DNA from: Chryseotalea sanaruensis
Lineage (GTDB): Bacteria > Bacteroidota > Bacteroidia > Cytophagales > Cyclobacteriaceae
Assembly: GCF_003990915.1 (NCBI RefSeq)
Contig: NZ_BHXQ01000005.1
Span: 248,001 to 312,000 of the forward strand
Direction: 5' to 3'
DNA length: 64,000 nucleotides
The translations under genes were made by a program, and so were the position numbers. Under the pieces are notes generated by a model. The model saw nothing but the letters and a program-made list of their open reading frames with translations, did no database searches and was not told where the DNA came from. The stretch's first letter is position 1; each line of letters starts with the position of its first letter. Of the stretch, positions 8,406-16,130 are shown piece after piece.

Positions 8406-9018
8406 GAGCAAACCTCACCAGATCGGCAATATTGTTGATCTTCAATTTGCGAAAAATATTCTTACGGTGTGTATCGACAGTATGCGGACTGATTGTAAGT
8501 GCTACTGATGCCTGTTGAGAAGTATTGCCCATCGCTAACAACCGTATGATTTCAATTTCACGTCTGGTGAGTTTCATTTTTTGAGAAAACTCATCTTTGA
8601 AAAGATCCTGATGATCGCCCTCTGTTTGTAATTCTTTCGTTACAAAAAAACTTGTGTGACTAATCTGACGCAGTGCCTCCATTAGCTCTTCGTTAGAGGA
8701 ATTTTTTAACAAGTAGGCATTTGCACCCTCATCTTTTGCCCGCTTAATCAAGTGCAGATCCTGGTACATGGTTAGAATAATAACAAAGATATCCTTGTTA
8801 ACCTCTCGAACAGCTTTTAGCAAGGCAAAGCCATCTGTATCAGGCAGGTTTAAATCGAGGATTAGAATACTAGCGTTGCTTTGTGTGAGCAGTGGTAATA
8901 ATTCATTGCCACTTTGAGCATGGCCAACTATTTCAAAATCATCAGACTGATCTAAAATTAGCTTAAGACCTGTAAATACAATCTCATGGTCTTCGCAAAT
9001 AACTACTCTACTTCTCAT
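8386..9018 (-). CDS. LuxR/NarL-family response regulator
   Basis: 210 aa from the ATG at 9016-9018 (MRSRVVICEDHEIV). An 11-residue extension from a TTG at 9051 does not resemble the family. The receiver domain has acidic pocket E9-D10 and phospho-acceptor D55 in ILILDLNLPDTDG. The C-terminal LuxR-type HTH (about 145-205) reads LTRREIEIIRLLAMGNTS then SPHTVDTHRKNIFRKL. It is the first gene of the pair; the cognate HisKA_3 kinase begins inside its 3' end. It is divergent from the aldehyde dehydrogenase gene at 9111 across 92 bp, so that gene is a natural candidate target. Confidence 0.92.
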   Translation of the reverse strand: MRSRVVICEDHEIVFTGLKLILDQSDDFEIVGHAQSGNELLPLLTQSNASILILDLNLPDTDGFALLKAVREVNKDIFVIILTMYQDLHLIKRAKDEGANAYLLKNSSNEELMEALRQISHTSFFVTKELQTEGDHQDLFKDEFSQKMKLTRREIEIIRLLAMGNTSQQASVALTISPHTVDTHRKNIFRKLKINNIADLVRFAHDTKII

Positions 9019-9081
9019 TTCGGGCACTTCATGGTCTATTTGGGACCTCAAAATACCAAAATCTTGGTATTGCCAAACAAT

Positions 9082-9089
9082 TATATTTG
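9082..9089 (+). promoter_or_regulatory. Bacteroidota-type -7 box (TATATTTG) for the dehydrogenase gene
   Basis: TATATTTG is an exact match to the TAnnTTTG -7 consensus and lies 21 bp before the ATG at 9111. No good TTTG -33 box is present at the usual spacing. Its position supports the 9111 start, since a TTG at 9087 would fall inside the box. Confidence 0.45.
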
Positions 9090-9110
9090 ATGGATACTTT
9101 ATTTTGTAAA

Positions 9111-10553
9111 ATGGTGACGATTCTCAATTACATAAATGGCAAATTGGTTGGCCCAAACTCGGGCAATTACCTTGAAAATGTTAACCCCGCTATAGGTAAA
9201 GTATTTAGTCAGCTGCCTGATTCTGACGAGAAAGATGTTCAATTGGCTGTAGATGCTGCACAGGCTGCTTATAATGACTGGTCTGCTATGGCCGTAGAAA
9301 AGCGTCAAGCTATTCTGTTAAAAATTGCAGATCTGATAGATCGCGATTTGACGGAATTAGCCTTGGCGGAAAGCGAAGATCAAGGCAAACCTGTAAAACT
9401 GGCCATTGCAGTGGATATTCCACGTGCCTCTGCCAACATTCGTTTTTTCGCAACAGGTATACAGCACTTTGCCAGTGAGGCGCACATCACAGGAAATGAA
9501 GCAGTTAATTACACAACGCGAACTCCTATTGGCATTGCAGGCTGCATTTCTCCCTGGAATTTACCGCTTTATCTTTTCACATGGAAGATTGCGCCAGCAT
9601 TAGCTGCTGGCTGCACTGTAGTGGCCAAGCCTTCAGAGCTTACGCCCCTGACGGCTTATTTATTTTCTAAATTGTGTATTGAAGCAGGGCTACCAAAAGG
9701 TGTTTTAAATATTGTGCATGGTTTGGGGCCAAAAGTAGGTCAGGCTATTGTGGAACACCCACAGATACCGGCTATTTCATTTACTGGAGGAACAGTAACC
9801 GGTAAACGTATTGCAGCAACTGCAGCTCCTATGTTTAAAAAACTATCACTGGAGTTGGGCGGCAAAAACCCGAATATCATTTTCGCTGATTGCAATTGGG
9901 AACAAGCATTGAGCACATCGGTACTTTCCTCTTTTTCTAATCAGGGCGAAATCTGTTTGTGTGGCTCACGCATTTTTGTTGAGCGACCTGTATATGATCG
10001 ATTTGTGAGTGAGTTTACAAATCGCGTGAAATCATTAACAGTAGGGGATCCGTTGGATGAAAAAGTGAAGATCGGAGCAGTAAATTCTGAAGCGCACATG
10101 AATAAAGTTTTATCCTACATTATACTGGCGCAAGAGGAGGGAGGAAAGATTGAGTGTGGAGGAGAGAGAATTACCGTAGAGGGCCGTTGTGCTAATGGCT
10201 ATTTTATTGCCCCAACGGTAATAACGGGATTACCCTATGATTGTCGTACGAATCAGGAAGAGATATTTGGGCCGGTAGTAACCATTATGCCATTTGATAC
10301 CGAGGAAGAAGTATTGCAATATGCCAATAGTACCACCTATGGTTTGTCGGCCACACTCTGGACAGAAAACCTGACACGCACACATCGTGTAGCGGCTCAG
10401 TTAAAGAGTGGAATAGTCTGGGTAAACTGCTGGCTTTTCCGCGACTTGCGAACACCTTTTGGCGGTATGAAGCAAAGTGGCGTTGGGCGTGAAGGTGGAT
10501 GGGAAGCGATGAGGTTCTTTACAGAGACAAAAAATGTTTGTATTAAACTTTAA
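9111..10553 (+). CDS. nbaE: 2-aminomuconate 6-semialdehyde dehydrogenase-like aldehyde dehydrogenase
   Basis: 480 aa from ATG 9111 (MVTILNYINGKLVGP). NAD-dependent ALDH superfamily member with the PWN motif (ISPWNLPLYLF), general-base Glu about 248 in LELGGKNP and nucleophile Cys about 282 in NQGEICLCGSR. The C-terminal signature NCWLFRDLRTPFGGMKQSGVGREGG is typical of the 2-hydroxymuconic/2-aminomuconic semialdehyde dehydrogenase (ALDH8A1-like) branch. In tryptophan breakdown this enzyme oxidises 2-aminomuconate semialdehyde, the product of ACMS decarboxylase. No decarboxylase is in the window. The nearby nbaC-kynU-kmo operon strengthens the substrate assignment. Confidence 0.85.
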   Translation: MVTILNYINGKLVGPNSGNYLENVNPAIGKVFSQLPDSDEKDVQLAVDAAQAAYNDWSAMAVEKRQAILLKIADLIDRDLTELALAESEDQGKPVKLAIAVDIPRASANIRFFATGIQHFASEAHITGNEAVNYTTRTPIGIAGCISPWNLPLYLFTWKIAPALAAGCTVVAKPSELTPLTAYLFSKLCIEAGLPKGVLNIVHGLGPKVGQAIVEHPQIPAISFTGGTVTGKRIAATAAPMFKKLSLELGGKNPNIIFADCNWEQALSTSVLSSFSNQGEICLCGSRIFVERPVYDRFVSEFTNRVKSLTVGDPLDEKVKIGAVNSEAHMNKVLSYIILAQEEGGKIECGGERITVEGRCANGYFIAPTVITGLPYDCRTNQEEIFGPVVTIMPFDTEEEVLQYANSTTYGLSATLWTENLTRTHRVAAQLKSGIVWVNCWLFRDLRTPFGGMKQSGVGREGGWEAMRFFTETKNVCIKL

Positions 10554-10642
10554 TAAATTGTTTTAGTTACGCGCTTCTAGCCTTTAGACAATCGGGATAA
10601 TTCATTTGATCAGTGTTCTGTTAATAAATAACTGGAATCTAA

Positions 10643-10934
10643 AATTTTGACTTTCCAAAGCCATTAATCTGCAACCTCTTGTCCGCTCCTTGTCTCCCGA
10701 AGGGGACGAGGAGCATAATACAGCGTGCGATCTTTCTCCATAAGCAGTGTCCCTTCGGAGACACTCAAAGCCATTGTTGGTGTTGCGTGTGGGAAAACGG
10801 GCAGCAGCACCAAAAATTTCTTCATCTCAACTCACATCATGTTACCAAGTTTGTTGGTGAGCTAACGCACAACACCAACAAAGGCAGGGGTGTTCTCTAA
10901 ATAAACATTATGTATTTCAATTTTGACTTTTCCA
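10643..10934. repeat. Structured non-coding element flanked by 15/16-nt direct repeats
   Basis: This fills most of the 388-bp gap 10554-10941. AATTTTGACTTTCCA (10643-10657) and AATTTTGACTTTTCCA (10919-10934) bracket it. Inside are three secondary structures. Hairpin 1 (10685-10714) pairs GCTCCTTGTC with GACGAGGAGC plus an inner CCC/GGG. Hairpin 2 (10746-10765) pairs AGTGTC with GACACT over a C(TTCG)G tetraloop. An inverted repeat pairs TTGTTGGTGTTG (10774-10785) with CAACACCAACAA (10870-10881), 84 nt apart. The element is richer in GC than its surroundings. It could be a miniature mobile element or cassette-like repeat; no protein gene is convincing. 10554-10642 shows nothing clear. Confidence 0.5.
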
Positions 10935-10941
10935 GCAGGCG

Positions 10942-11757
10942 CTAAATATCCGATAATTTACTTTCAGCAAAATATTTCTTTTGAATGAACAGAACACTAA
11001 CCCCACAAAATAGGATTGAACCTATAACCAAAGCATAGTAGAGTTGGTCATTCGCAACAATATCAATCAGGGTTGAATCAATTTGTTCTTGTGGCACAAT
11101 AAACATACCCACACAACTCACAGTGTTGTTAACAAAATGTAAAATAATAGGAAGATAAAGTGATTTCGTTTTCCAGTAAATCCATCCCATAAACAAGCCC
11201 ATTAAAAAAGCACCCAAGCCCTGAGCAACATTGCCATGTATAAGTGCAAACAGTAATGAGGAGAATGCGATTGCTATACCAGCGCTATAATTTTTCAGTA
11301 AGCCATGCAGAATAATACCCCTGAAAAGAATCTCTTCAAGAAGCGGAGCGGCAATAGCAATGGTCGCTATACTGGCAGCCGGGTTTTCATAGATGCCTTC
11401 CATAATATTCTTCAAAGATTCAGGCACCGGAAATAACGCAACAATTGGGTCGATAGCAATGTGTAATGGGATCATTAATAATGCCCCTATAATTGCAATT
11501 GTAATAGGGAAGCCAGTTAATTCAAGCGTATAATTTTTTCGAAGAGCAAAACCAGCAAAAACAACAATGGACATCGATATAGTATAAAATAGAAATAAGC
11601 CAATGCCTGAAGTAATGTCTAAGAATAGCGTCAAAACAAGAGCAACAGCGATTGAAGCGATCAGCCAAATACCAATCAGCCCGAGGGATTGCAGTAAAGT
11701 GGGATAATGCTTAACGGGAGTTACTTCATTTTCGGGTACAGCATCGATTATTTCCAT
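10942..11757 (-). CDS. CPBP-family intramembrane glutamic endopeptidase
   Basis: 271 aa integral membrane protein with about eight hydrophobic segments. The CPBP (CAAX-protease/bacteriocin-processing) motifs are all present: EEILFR near residue 140, FALIHG in the next helix and ILHFVNN in the last conserved helix. The glutamates and histidines form the putative active site facing the membrane. Bacterial members act in prenyl-protein-like processing, bacteriocin self-immunity or signalling; the substrate here is unknown. It is a single gene on the minus strand, divergent from pnuC (101 bp). Confidence 0.88.
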   Translation of the reverse strand: MEIIDAVPENEVTPVKHYPTLLQSLGLIGIWLIASIAVALVLTLFLDITSGIGLFLFYTISMSIVVFAGFALRKNYTLELTGFPITIAIIGALLMIPLHIAIDPIVALFPVPESLKNIMEGIYENPAASIATIAIAAPLLEEILFRGIILHGLLKNYSAGIAIAFSSLLFALIHGNVAQGLGAFLMGLFMGWIYWKTKSLYLPIILHFVNNTVSCVGMFIVPQEQIDSTLIDIVANDQLYYALVIGSILFCGVSVLFIQKKYFAESKLSDI

Positions 11758-11840
11758 TGTAGAAAATTAGGTAATGATTACTAAGCTGATTACTAGAAAT
11801 AAGGTTTATGTTCAAACAACGAGAAATCAATTGATTGACT

Positions 11841-11848
11841 TACTTTTG
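11841..11848 (+). promoter_or_regulatory. Candidate -7 box (TACTTTTG) for pnuC
   Basis: TACTTTTG matches TAnnTTTG exactly and lies 10 bp before the pnuC ATG, which would give a very short leader. No -33 box is evident. Confidence 0.3.
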
Positions 11849-11858
11849 CTAAATAAGC

Positions 11859-12515
11859 ATGGAATTTTTTAATATCAATAATATTCTTTTCACCGTCCTG
11901 GGTTATTCCATGAGCTACATCGAGTTCTTCGGAACGATAGCAGGTGGTATAGCGGTGTGGCTTTCGGCTCGGGGAAATATCTGGAGTTGGCCAATTGGTA
12001 TTATCAATGTTATCCTTTTCTTCTTTCTCTTTTACCAGGTGCAGCTTTACCCTGATATGTTTTTGCAAGCTTTTTTCTTTGTGACCAACCTGGCAGGTTG
12101 GTGGCGTTGGTCTCATCCGGCCCCAGCTGAAGAAGATAAGAGACATGAGCTGAAAGCAAGTTTTATGTCTACCCCAATACTGATATTATTGTTGTTTATT
12201 GGAATGGCAGGAACTTTTGCCATGGGTTCTTTTGCTGAGAACTTACACTTACATTTCCCTAAGCTATTCAGTTTGCCAAGTGCTTTTCCTTACGCTGATT
12301 CATTTGTTACCGTTATGAGTATTGTAGCTACTTACTTAATGGTACAAAAGAAAGCAGAGTGTTGGCTAGTCTGGTTAGTAGTGGATGTGGTGGCTACTTA
12401 CCTGTATTTTAGTAAGGGGATTTTATTTGTAGGGATTGAATACCTGGCTTTTTGTTTTATAGCCGCCTATGGTTTTTATAAGTGGTTTAAGGATTCGAAA
12501 ACCGCTGTTGTATGA
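11859..12515 (+). CDS. pnuC: Nicotinamide riboside transporter PnuC
   Basis: 218 aa inner-membrane protein with about seven helices. The PnuC signature is present: EFFGTIAGGIAVWLSARGNIWSWPIGI near the N-terminus, LYPDMFLQAFFFVTNLAGWWRW in the middle, and ECWLVWLVVDVVATYLYFSKG near the C-terminus. The family carries nicotinamide riboside by facilitated diffusion, with phosphorylation inside trapping the substrate. The next gene, overlapping by 4 bp (ATGA), is a riboside-kinase-like protein, which fits this exactly. Thiamine transporters (PnuT) share the fold, but the kinase partner favours nicotinamide riboside. Confidence 0.9.
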   Translation: MEFFNINNILFTVLGYSMSYIEFFGTIAGGIAVWLSARGNIWSWPIGIINVILFFFLFYQVQLYPDMFLQAFFFVTNLAGWWRWSHPAPAEEDKRHELKASFMSTPILILLLFIGMAGTFAMGSFAENLHLHFPKLFSLPSAFPYADSFVTVMSIVATYLMVQKKAECWLVWLVVDVVATYLYFSKGILFVGIEYLAFCFIAAYGFYKWFKDSKTAVV

Positions 12516-13033
12516 GTGATATTAAACTATTTTGCTTGTACGGTCCCGAAAGCACTGGTAAATCGGTAATGGCAGAAGCACTCGCCAAAGATTATAATAC
12601 GGTGTGGGTTCCGGAAGTAGCCAGAGAAATTGTCACCTCTAACCATTTTGGCAGAGAAGATATTATAGAAATAGGAAGGGCACAAACTGAGCGGATTTTC
12701 CAACTAAGGCAAAAAGCAAACAAACTTTTGATCTGCGATACTGATTTAATCACTACTCAAATTTATTCCCGCCATTACCTCAAAGTTGTTCCTCCTGTTT
12801 TATATCAAATGGAAAATATGGTTCACTACGATCACTATTTTTTGTTTGACATTGATGTTCCTTGGGTTGCAGATGGTATGCGCGATTTAAATGAGCAACG
12901 CCAGGAAATGTTTAATGTCTTTAAACAGGAATTAGATCGGAGACGAATTGTGTATACACTTGTTCGAGGCAACTGGGAAGAACGGTTAGCTGTTGTAAAG
13001 AAAAAAATTAATGAATGCTTAATTATTTCCTAA
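12512..13033 (+). CDS. Nicotinamide riboside kinase (NadR C-terminal-type AAA ATPase)
   Basis: 173 aa P-loop kinase. Walker A is GPESTGKS at 11-18. EVAREIVTSN and LLICDTDLITTQIYSRHY correspond to the conserved NadR kinase-domain segments, and DVPWVADGMRDLNEQR is the lid region. It phosphorylates nicotinamide riboside to NMN, feeding NAD salvage. It lacks the NadR N-terminal HTH and the NMN adenylyltransferase domain, so it is a stand-alone kinase. It overlaps pnuC by 4 bp and is clearly co-translated with it. Confidence 0.88.
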   Translation: MSDIKLFCLYGPESTGKSVMAEALAKDYNTVWVPEVAREIVTSNHFGREDIIEIGRAQTERIFQLRQKANKLLICDTDLITTQIYSRHYLKVVPPVLYQMENMVHYDHYFLFDIDVPWVADGMRDLNEQRQEMFNVFKQELDRRRIVYTLVRGNWEERLAVVKKKINECLIIS

Positions 13034-13034
13034 C

Positions 13035-13622
13035 TCAACGTTTAGGGAACAGTTTTATGTAAGTCAGTTTGTGTGTGGTAGTTGAGTTGCCATTATTTTC
13101 AATACGCACACCTTCCAGTATATCGTAAGATTTGTCAAAACTGAATGTATAAGTTGTAAACTGATCACGCTTTTCCAATTGTTTATACACAGCAACAGAA
13201 TTTTCTGCAAACTCTGAGAACTCACCTTTTATAGAGTAAGAAGGTAATAAACCTTTATCGATGGTAAGTTCAATAAATTCGCGATGCATATTTTTGACAT
13301 CTTTAATTATAGCCACTTGCTTAAAATTATCACGCCTTTCAGTTACACGCTCGCGGTCACTATTCGATATAAATGTTCTTCCTTTTTTAGTAGTAACAAG
13401 CGTGACAGCATATATGCCTTCAAAACTTGCTTTCTCCTCGGCAGTTTCATTAAGGTAAGCGCGTATGAGATCATTAAAATTTACCTGCTCAAAAGAATAA
13501 ACTTTGTATTTCTGGCGCATGGTATATTGCTTTTCAATAGAACAAGCCGCGTTAAAAAATATGACGCATATCACTAAAAAAAGCGCCCTTTGACTGATGA
13601 TTTTTCGGGGAGATTTTAACAT
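13035..13622 (-). CDS. Lipoprotein of unknown function
   Basis: 195 aa. A positively charged start, a hydrophobic stretch and a lipobox (FFNAAC) at about residues 22-27 indicate a lipoprotein. The rest is beta-rich and charged, without a domain I recognise. Segments such as YAVTLVTTKKGRTFISNSDRE and TFSFDKSYDILEGVRIENN suggest an envelope beta-fold. It converges with the kinase gene 1 bp away and is divergent from the nucleotidyltransferase gene. No function is proposed. Confidence 0.7.
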   Translation of the reverse strand: MLKSPRKIISQRALFLVICVIFFNAACSIEKQYTMRQKYKVYSFEQVNFNDLIRAYLNETAEEKASFEGIYAVTLVTTKKGRTFISNSDRERVTERRDNFKQVAIIKDVKNMHREFIELTIDKGLLPSYSIKGEFSEFAENSVAVYKQLEKRDQFTTYTFSFDKSYDILEGVRIENNGNSTTTHKLTYIKLFPKR

Positions 13623-13720
13623 ATTGATAAATGTAAAAGTATGTAATTAGTAGATTCCAATAAAGTATGGATTTTAGCAATTACATCGTATTTTTACATC
13701 ATTCTATGAATCAATAATAT

Positions 13721-14629
13721 ATGGGCAACAATAAAGACATCACACTTTTAGTATTAGCAGCAGGAATGGGTAGCCGTTATGGTGGAATAAAACAAATTGA
13801 CGGTTTCGGTCCTAGTGGAGAAACAATTATGGATTATTCACTTTACGATGCTATAAGGGCTGGTTTTACCAAAGTGGTTTTTATTGTTAGAGACGAAATA
13901 TTGGACACAGTTAAAGAACGTTTCGAACCTAAGCTCAAAGGAAAATTAAAAGTTGATTTCGTTATACAAGCGCTCTCAACTTTTGTCCCTGAAAAATATC
14001 AAAATACTGGCCGTACTAAACCGTGGGGAACCTCCCATGCTGTATTATGTGCTAAAGATGTTATCAAAGAACCATTTGCAGTAATTAATGCAGATGATTT
14101 TTATGGAAGATCGGCTTTTAAAGCCTTGGCTGATTTTTTTAACACAGAGAGTGAAGGCGCACACGCAATGGTTGGCTACACATTAAAAAATGTGTTATCA
14201 GAGCATGGAAGTGTTTCGCGTGGTTGTGGAGAGCAAGATGCAAACGGTTATTTGAAATCAGTTGTAGAGCGGACAACAATTGTACAGGAAGGCGGAAAAA
14301 TTATTGCTAAAGAAAAAGATGGTGATCTGGAGTTGAGTCCGGAAACACCAACCTCTATGAATTTTTGGGGGTTTCAACCTAATATTTTCCCGTTGATTGA
14401 AAGCATGTTTGAAGAATTTTTGAAGGAGAACTCTGATAATCCAAAAGCTGAATTTTTTATTCCATTGGTAGGTAATAAAATGATTCAACAAGGAAAGGGT
14501 AAAGTAAAAGTATTGGGAGGTGGAGATATCTGGTTTGGTGTTACCTACAAAGAAGATAAAGAAGAAGTAACTAGAAAAATTCAGGAGCTAGTTGATAAGG
14601 GAGAATACCCTGCTAAACTCTGGTCTTGA
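13721..14629 (+). CDS. Sugar-1-phosphate nucleotidyltransferase-like protein
   Basis: 302 aa. GT-A-like NTP transferase with LAAGMGSRYGG at 12-22, the nucleotide-binding loop of sugar nucleotidyltransferases, and VINADDFYG near residue 125 carrying the metal-binding aspartates. RTKPWGTSHAVLCAKD fits the substrate-side loop. It resembles GalU/RfbA-like enzymes at the N-terminus, but the C-terminal half is the form common in Bacteroidota proteins named only as nucleotidyltransferase. The sugar and nucleotide cannot be stated. It is a single gene, followed by 382 bp of non-coding DNA. Confidence 0.82.
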   Translation: MGNNKDITLLVLAAGMGSRYGGIKQIDGFGPSGETIMDYSLYDAIRAGFTKVVFIVRDEILDTVKERFEPKLKGKLKVDFVIQALSTFVPEKYQNTGRTKPWGTSHAVLCAKDVIKEPFAVINADDFYGRSAFKALADFFNTESEGAHAMVGYTLKNVLSEHGSVSRGCGEQDANGYLKSVVERTTIVQEGGKIIAKEKDGDLELSPETPTSMNFWGFQPNIFPLIESMFEEFLKENSDNPKAEFFIPLVGNKMIQQGKGKVKVLGGGDIWFGVTYKEDKEEVTRKIQELVDKGEYPAKLWS

Positions 14630-14761
14630 TTTTGTATTGCCCAAAGTGAGATATAAGATCTGATCATTTTCTATTATTATTGAAAATCAAATTGCTTTGG
14701 TCTTTACATTTATGTAATGATCATATTTTATTTTCTTATTATTAGAATAAAGAACAACAAT

Positions 14762-14889
14762 AGCGTTTTCGCTCTAAGGCCGCGTGGCCCCGCATACTCA
14801 TTCAACGCTGTATGCTATCCCTGCCTACCGGCAGGCAGGCGCACATGCCAGACTTGCCAAAGATAGCATAATGCGTTGCCTGAGCATGC
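14762..14889. repeat. Structured non-coding element with a 28-bp imperfect hairpin
   Basis: This lies in the 382-bp gap 14630-15011. Two small hairpins come first: AGCG-TTTT-CGCT (14762-14773) and GGCC-GCGT-GGCC (14778-14789). A long imperfect inverted repeat follows: arms 14792-14819 and 14862-14889 match at 23 of 28 positions, including TATGCTATC/GATAGCATA and CAACGC/GCGTTG. Its centre holds CCTGCCT (14820-14826) paired with AGGCAGG (14833-14839). The left half CCTGCCTACC is shared with the palindrome at 5684-5704. It is GC-rich against AT-rich flanks. It may be a REP/MITE-type element or a structured RNA. The flanking 14630-14761 and 14890-15011 show nothing clear. Confidence 0.5.
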
Positions 14890-15011
14890 TGTAATGAAGC
14901 ATAGGAAAATCCAATGATGGTAGAAGAATTGGAATTACTTATCTTAAATAAACAATTGGTTGTTGCAATTACAATGAATAAGAGAGTAGTGGTAATGATT
15001 GTCGGGCTGTT

Positions 15012-15884
15012 TTAAGTTTGCTGTGTTTCAAGTTTATAGCCCCTTCCATGTATATTCATAATTTGCACGGAGGGATCTTTACTTAGTTTTTTACGCAGTC
15101 TAGAAATAAACACATCAAGACTACGGCCCACTATAACACCTTCATCTTCCCATCCCTCTTTTAATAATTGATCTCTTGTTATAGGCTCATTTATTCTTGA
15201 GGCAAATATTTTTAGCAGTTTACTCTCTTTGTCAGACAACTCAATGATTTGAGCACCGATTTGAAGTGTTCGTTTTTCGGGTGAGAAAAGGTAATAACCA
15301 ATTTTTATCGTGTTGCTGTCGTCAACAATAACCAGCGCTTTTTTCTTTGGCAATAAGAGTAGACCACCAACAAGTAGTAGTGCAAAACCGAGGAGTGTAA
15401 AAAGATAATTATTGTAAGACTGGGTTTCTGTTCCTTCCAAAATTGAAATTTGTATCTGATAACAACCCATCAACTGGTCACGACCAATACACGGAACCAG
15501 TGTTGTGGTTTCTTGGCGCCCTATCTTAAAACCGTAAACAACTTCCTTGTTACCACAATCATGAACATTAACAATATAGGGTAGTTGAAGGTTAGTTTGA
15601 GCGATACTGGATCTGACAATTTTTACCAAAGAATCGGGCACAAAACTAAAAGGACTTTGAAATTGTAGTAAAAATGTATTCTCCCTGCTTTGGATTACAG
15701 GAAGTATTCGTGAAGAAGAATCGCCAGACTGTAGCAAAAGATTATGGCCGATTTGCCTGATGGCAATTTCTATTTCTGCCTTTAATGGTTTGCGTTGTTC
15801 ACGTTCGGTAACCATTGGAATAGCCGATATAAGTACCATTGCCAATCCTACACTCGCTATTGCAATAAACCACCACTTTTTCAT
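15012..15884 (-). CDS. Membrane-anchored winged-helix (OmpR-type DNA-binding) regulator
   Basis: 290 aa from ATG 15882-15884 (MKKWWFIAIASVGLAMVL); a TTG 13 codons upstream adds nothing hydrophobic. Order: membrane/signal segment (about 4-22), a periplasmic domain (about 25-160) with two cysteines, a second membrane helix (YLFTLLGFALLLVGGLLLL, about 165-183), then a C-terminal trans_reg_C winged helix (about 200-287) with LSDKESKLLKIFASR, DVFISRLRKKLSKDP and IMNIHGRGYKL. This is the reverse of CadC/ToxR topology: the sensor is N-terminal and the DNA-binding domain C-terminal. It would act as a one-component membrane regulator. Targets are unknown. Confidence 0.82.
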   Translation of the reverse strand: MKKWWFIAIASVGLAMVLISAIPMVTEREQRKPLKAEIEIAIRQIGHNLLLQSGDSSSRILPVIQSRENTFLLQFQSPFSFVPDSLVKIVRSSIAQTNLQLPYIVNVHDCGNKEVVYGFKIGRQETTTLVPCIGRDQLMGCYQIQISILEGTETQSYNNYLFTLLGFALLLVGGLLLLPKKKALVIVDDSNTIKIGYYLFSPEKRTLQIGAQIIELSDKESKLLKIFASRINEPITRDQLLKEGWEDEGVIVGRSLDVFISRLRKKLSKDPSVQIMNIHGRGYKLETQQT

Positions 15885-16086
15885 TCCTGCTTTGTTAACC
15901 TCCAAACTAAATGACCATTTCAAAGCCTAAAGGTAGAGTGCTTTTAAGCCTTTATATAAAGATTTACATTCATTTAACACTTTTTTACATGCCTTTTGGC
16001 CTACTGGCACCTTCATTTTCAGGGTTGTAACAAGTATAAAGTGGCAAAAGACTATTGCTAATTTATGACTTCTCAACTTGATATCG

Positions 16087-16127
16087 AACCTCGAGCTTCT
16101 AACCTCTAAGTTCTAGCTTCAAACCTC
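16087..16127. repeat. Degenerate AACCTC repeats upstream of the winged-helix gene
   Basis: AACCTC occurs at 16087-16092, 16101-16106 and 16122-16127, spaced by GCTTCT/GTTCT-like sequence, in the 246-bp gap 15885-16130 just past the bshC stop. The rest of the gap shows no clear promoter or terminator. Confidence 0.35.
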
Positions 16128-16130
16128 GAT

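Noticed and set aside
9087..9110. TTG start for the aldehyde dehydrogenase, 8 codons upstream of ATG 9111
   Set aside because: The extension is not family-like and overlaps an exact -7 promoter box.
10774..10881. Possible integron attC site
   Set aside because: The GCTAAC and GTTAGC-like segments look like attC boxes, but the core R boxes do not match the RYYYAAC/GTTRRRY consensus properly, and no integrase or cassette array is present.
10679..10900. 73-codon open frame in the structured element
   Set aside because: It has no family resemblance and is rich in Cys, His and Trp; it runs across the hairpins and inverted repeat and has no ribosome-binding site. It is better explained as non-coding repeat.
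11793..12146. 117-codon open frame on the minus strand
   Set aside because: Antisense to pnuC, which is a clear family member; no start context or homology.
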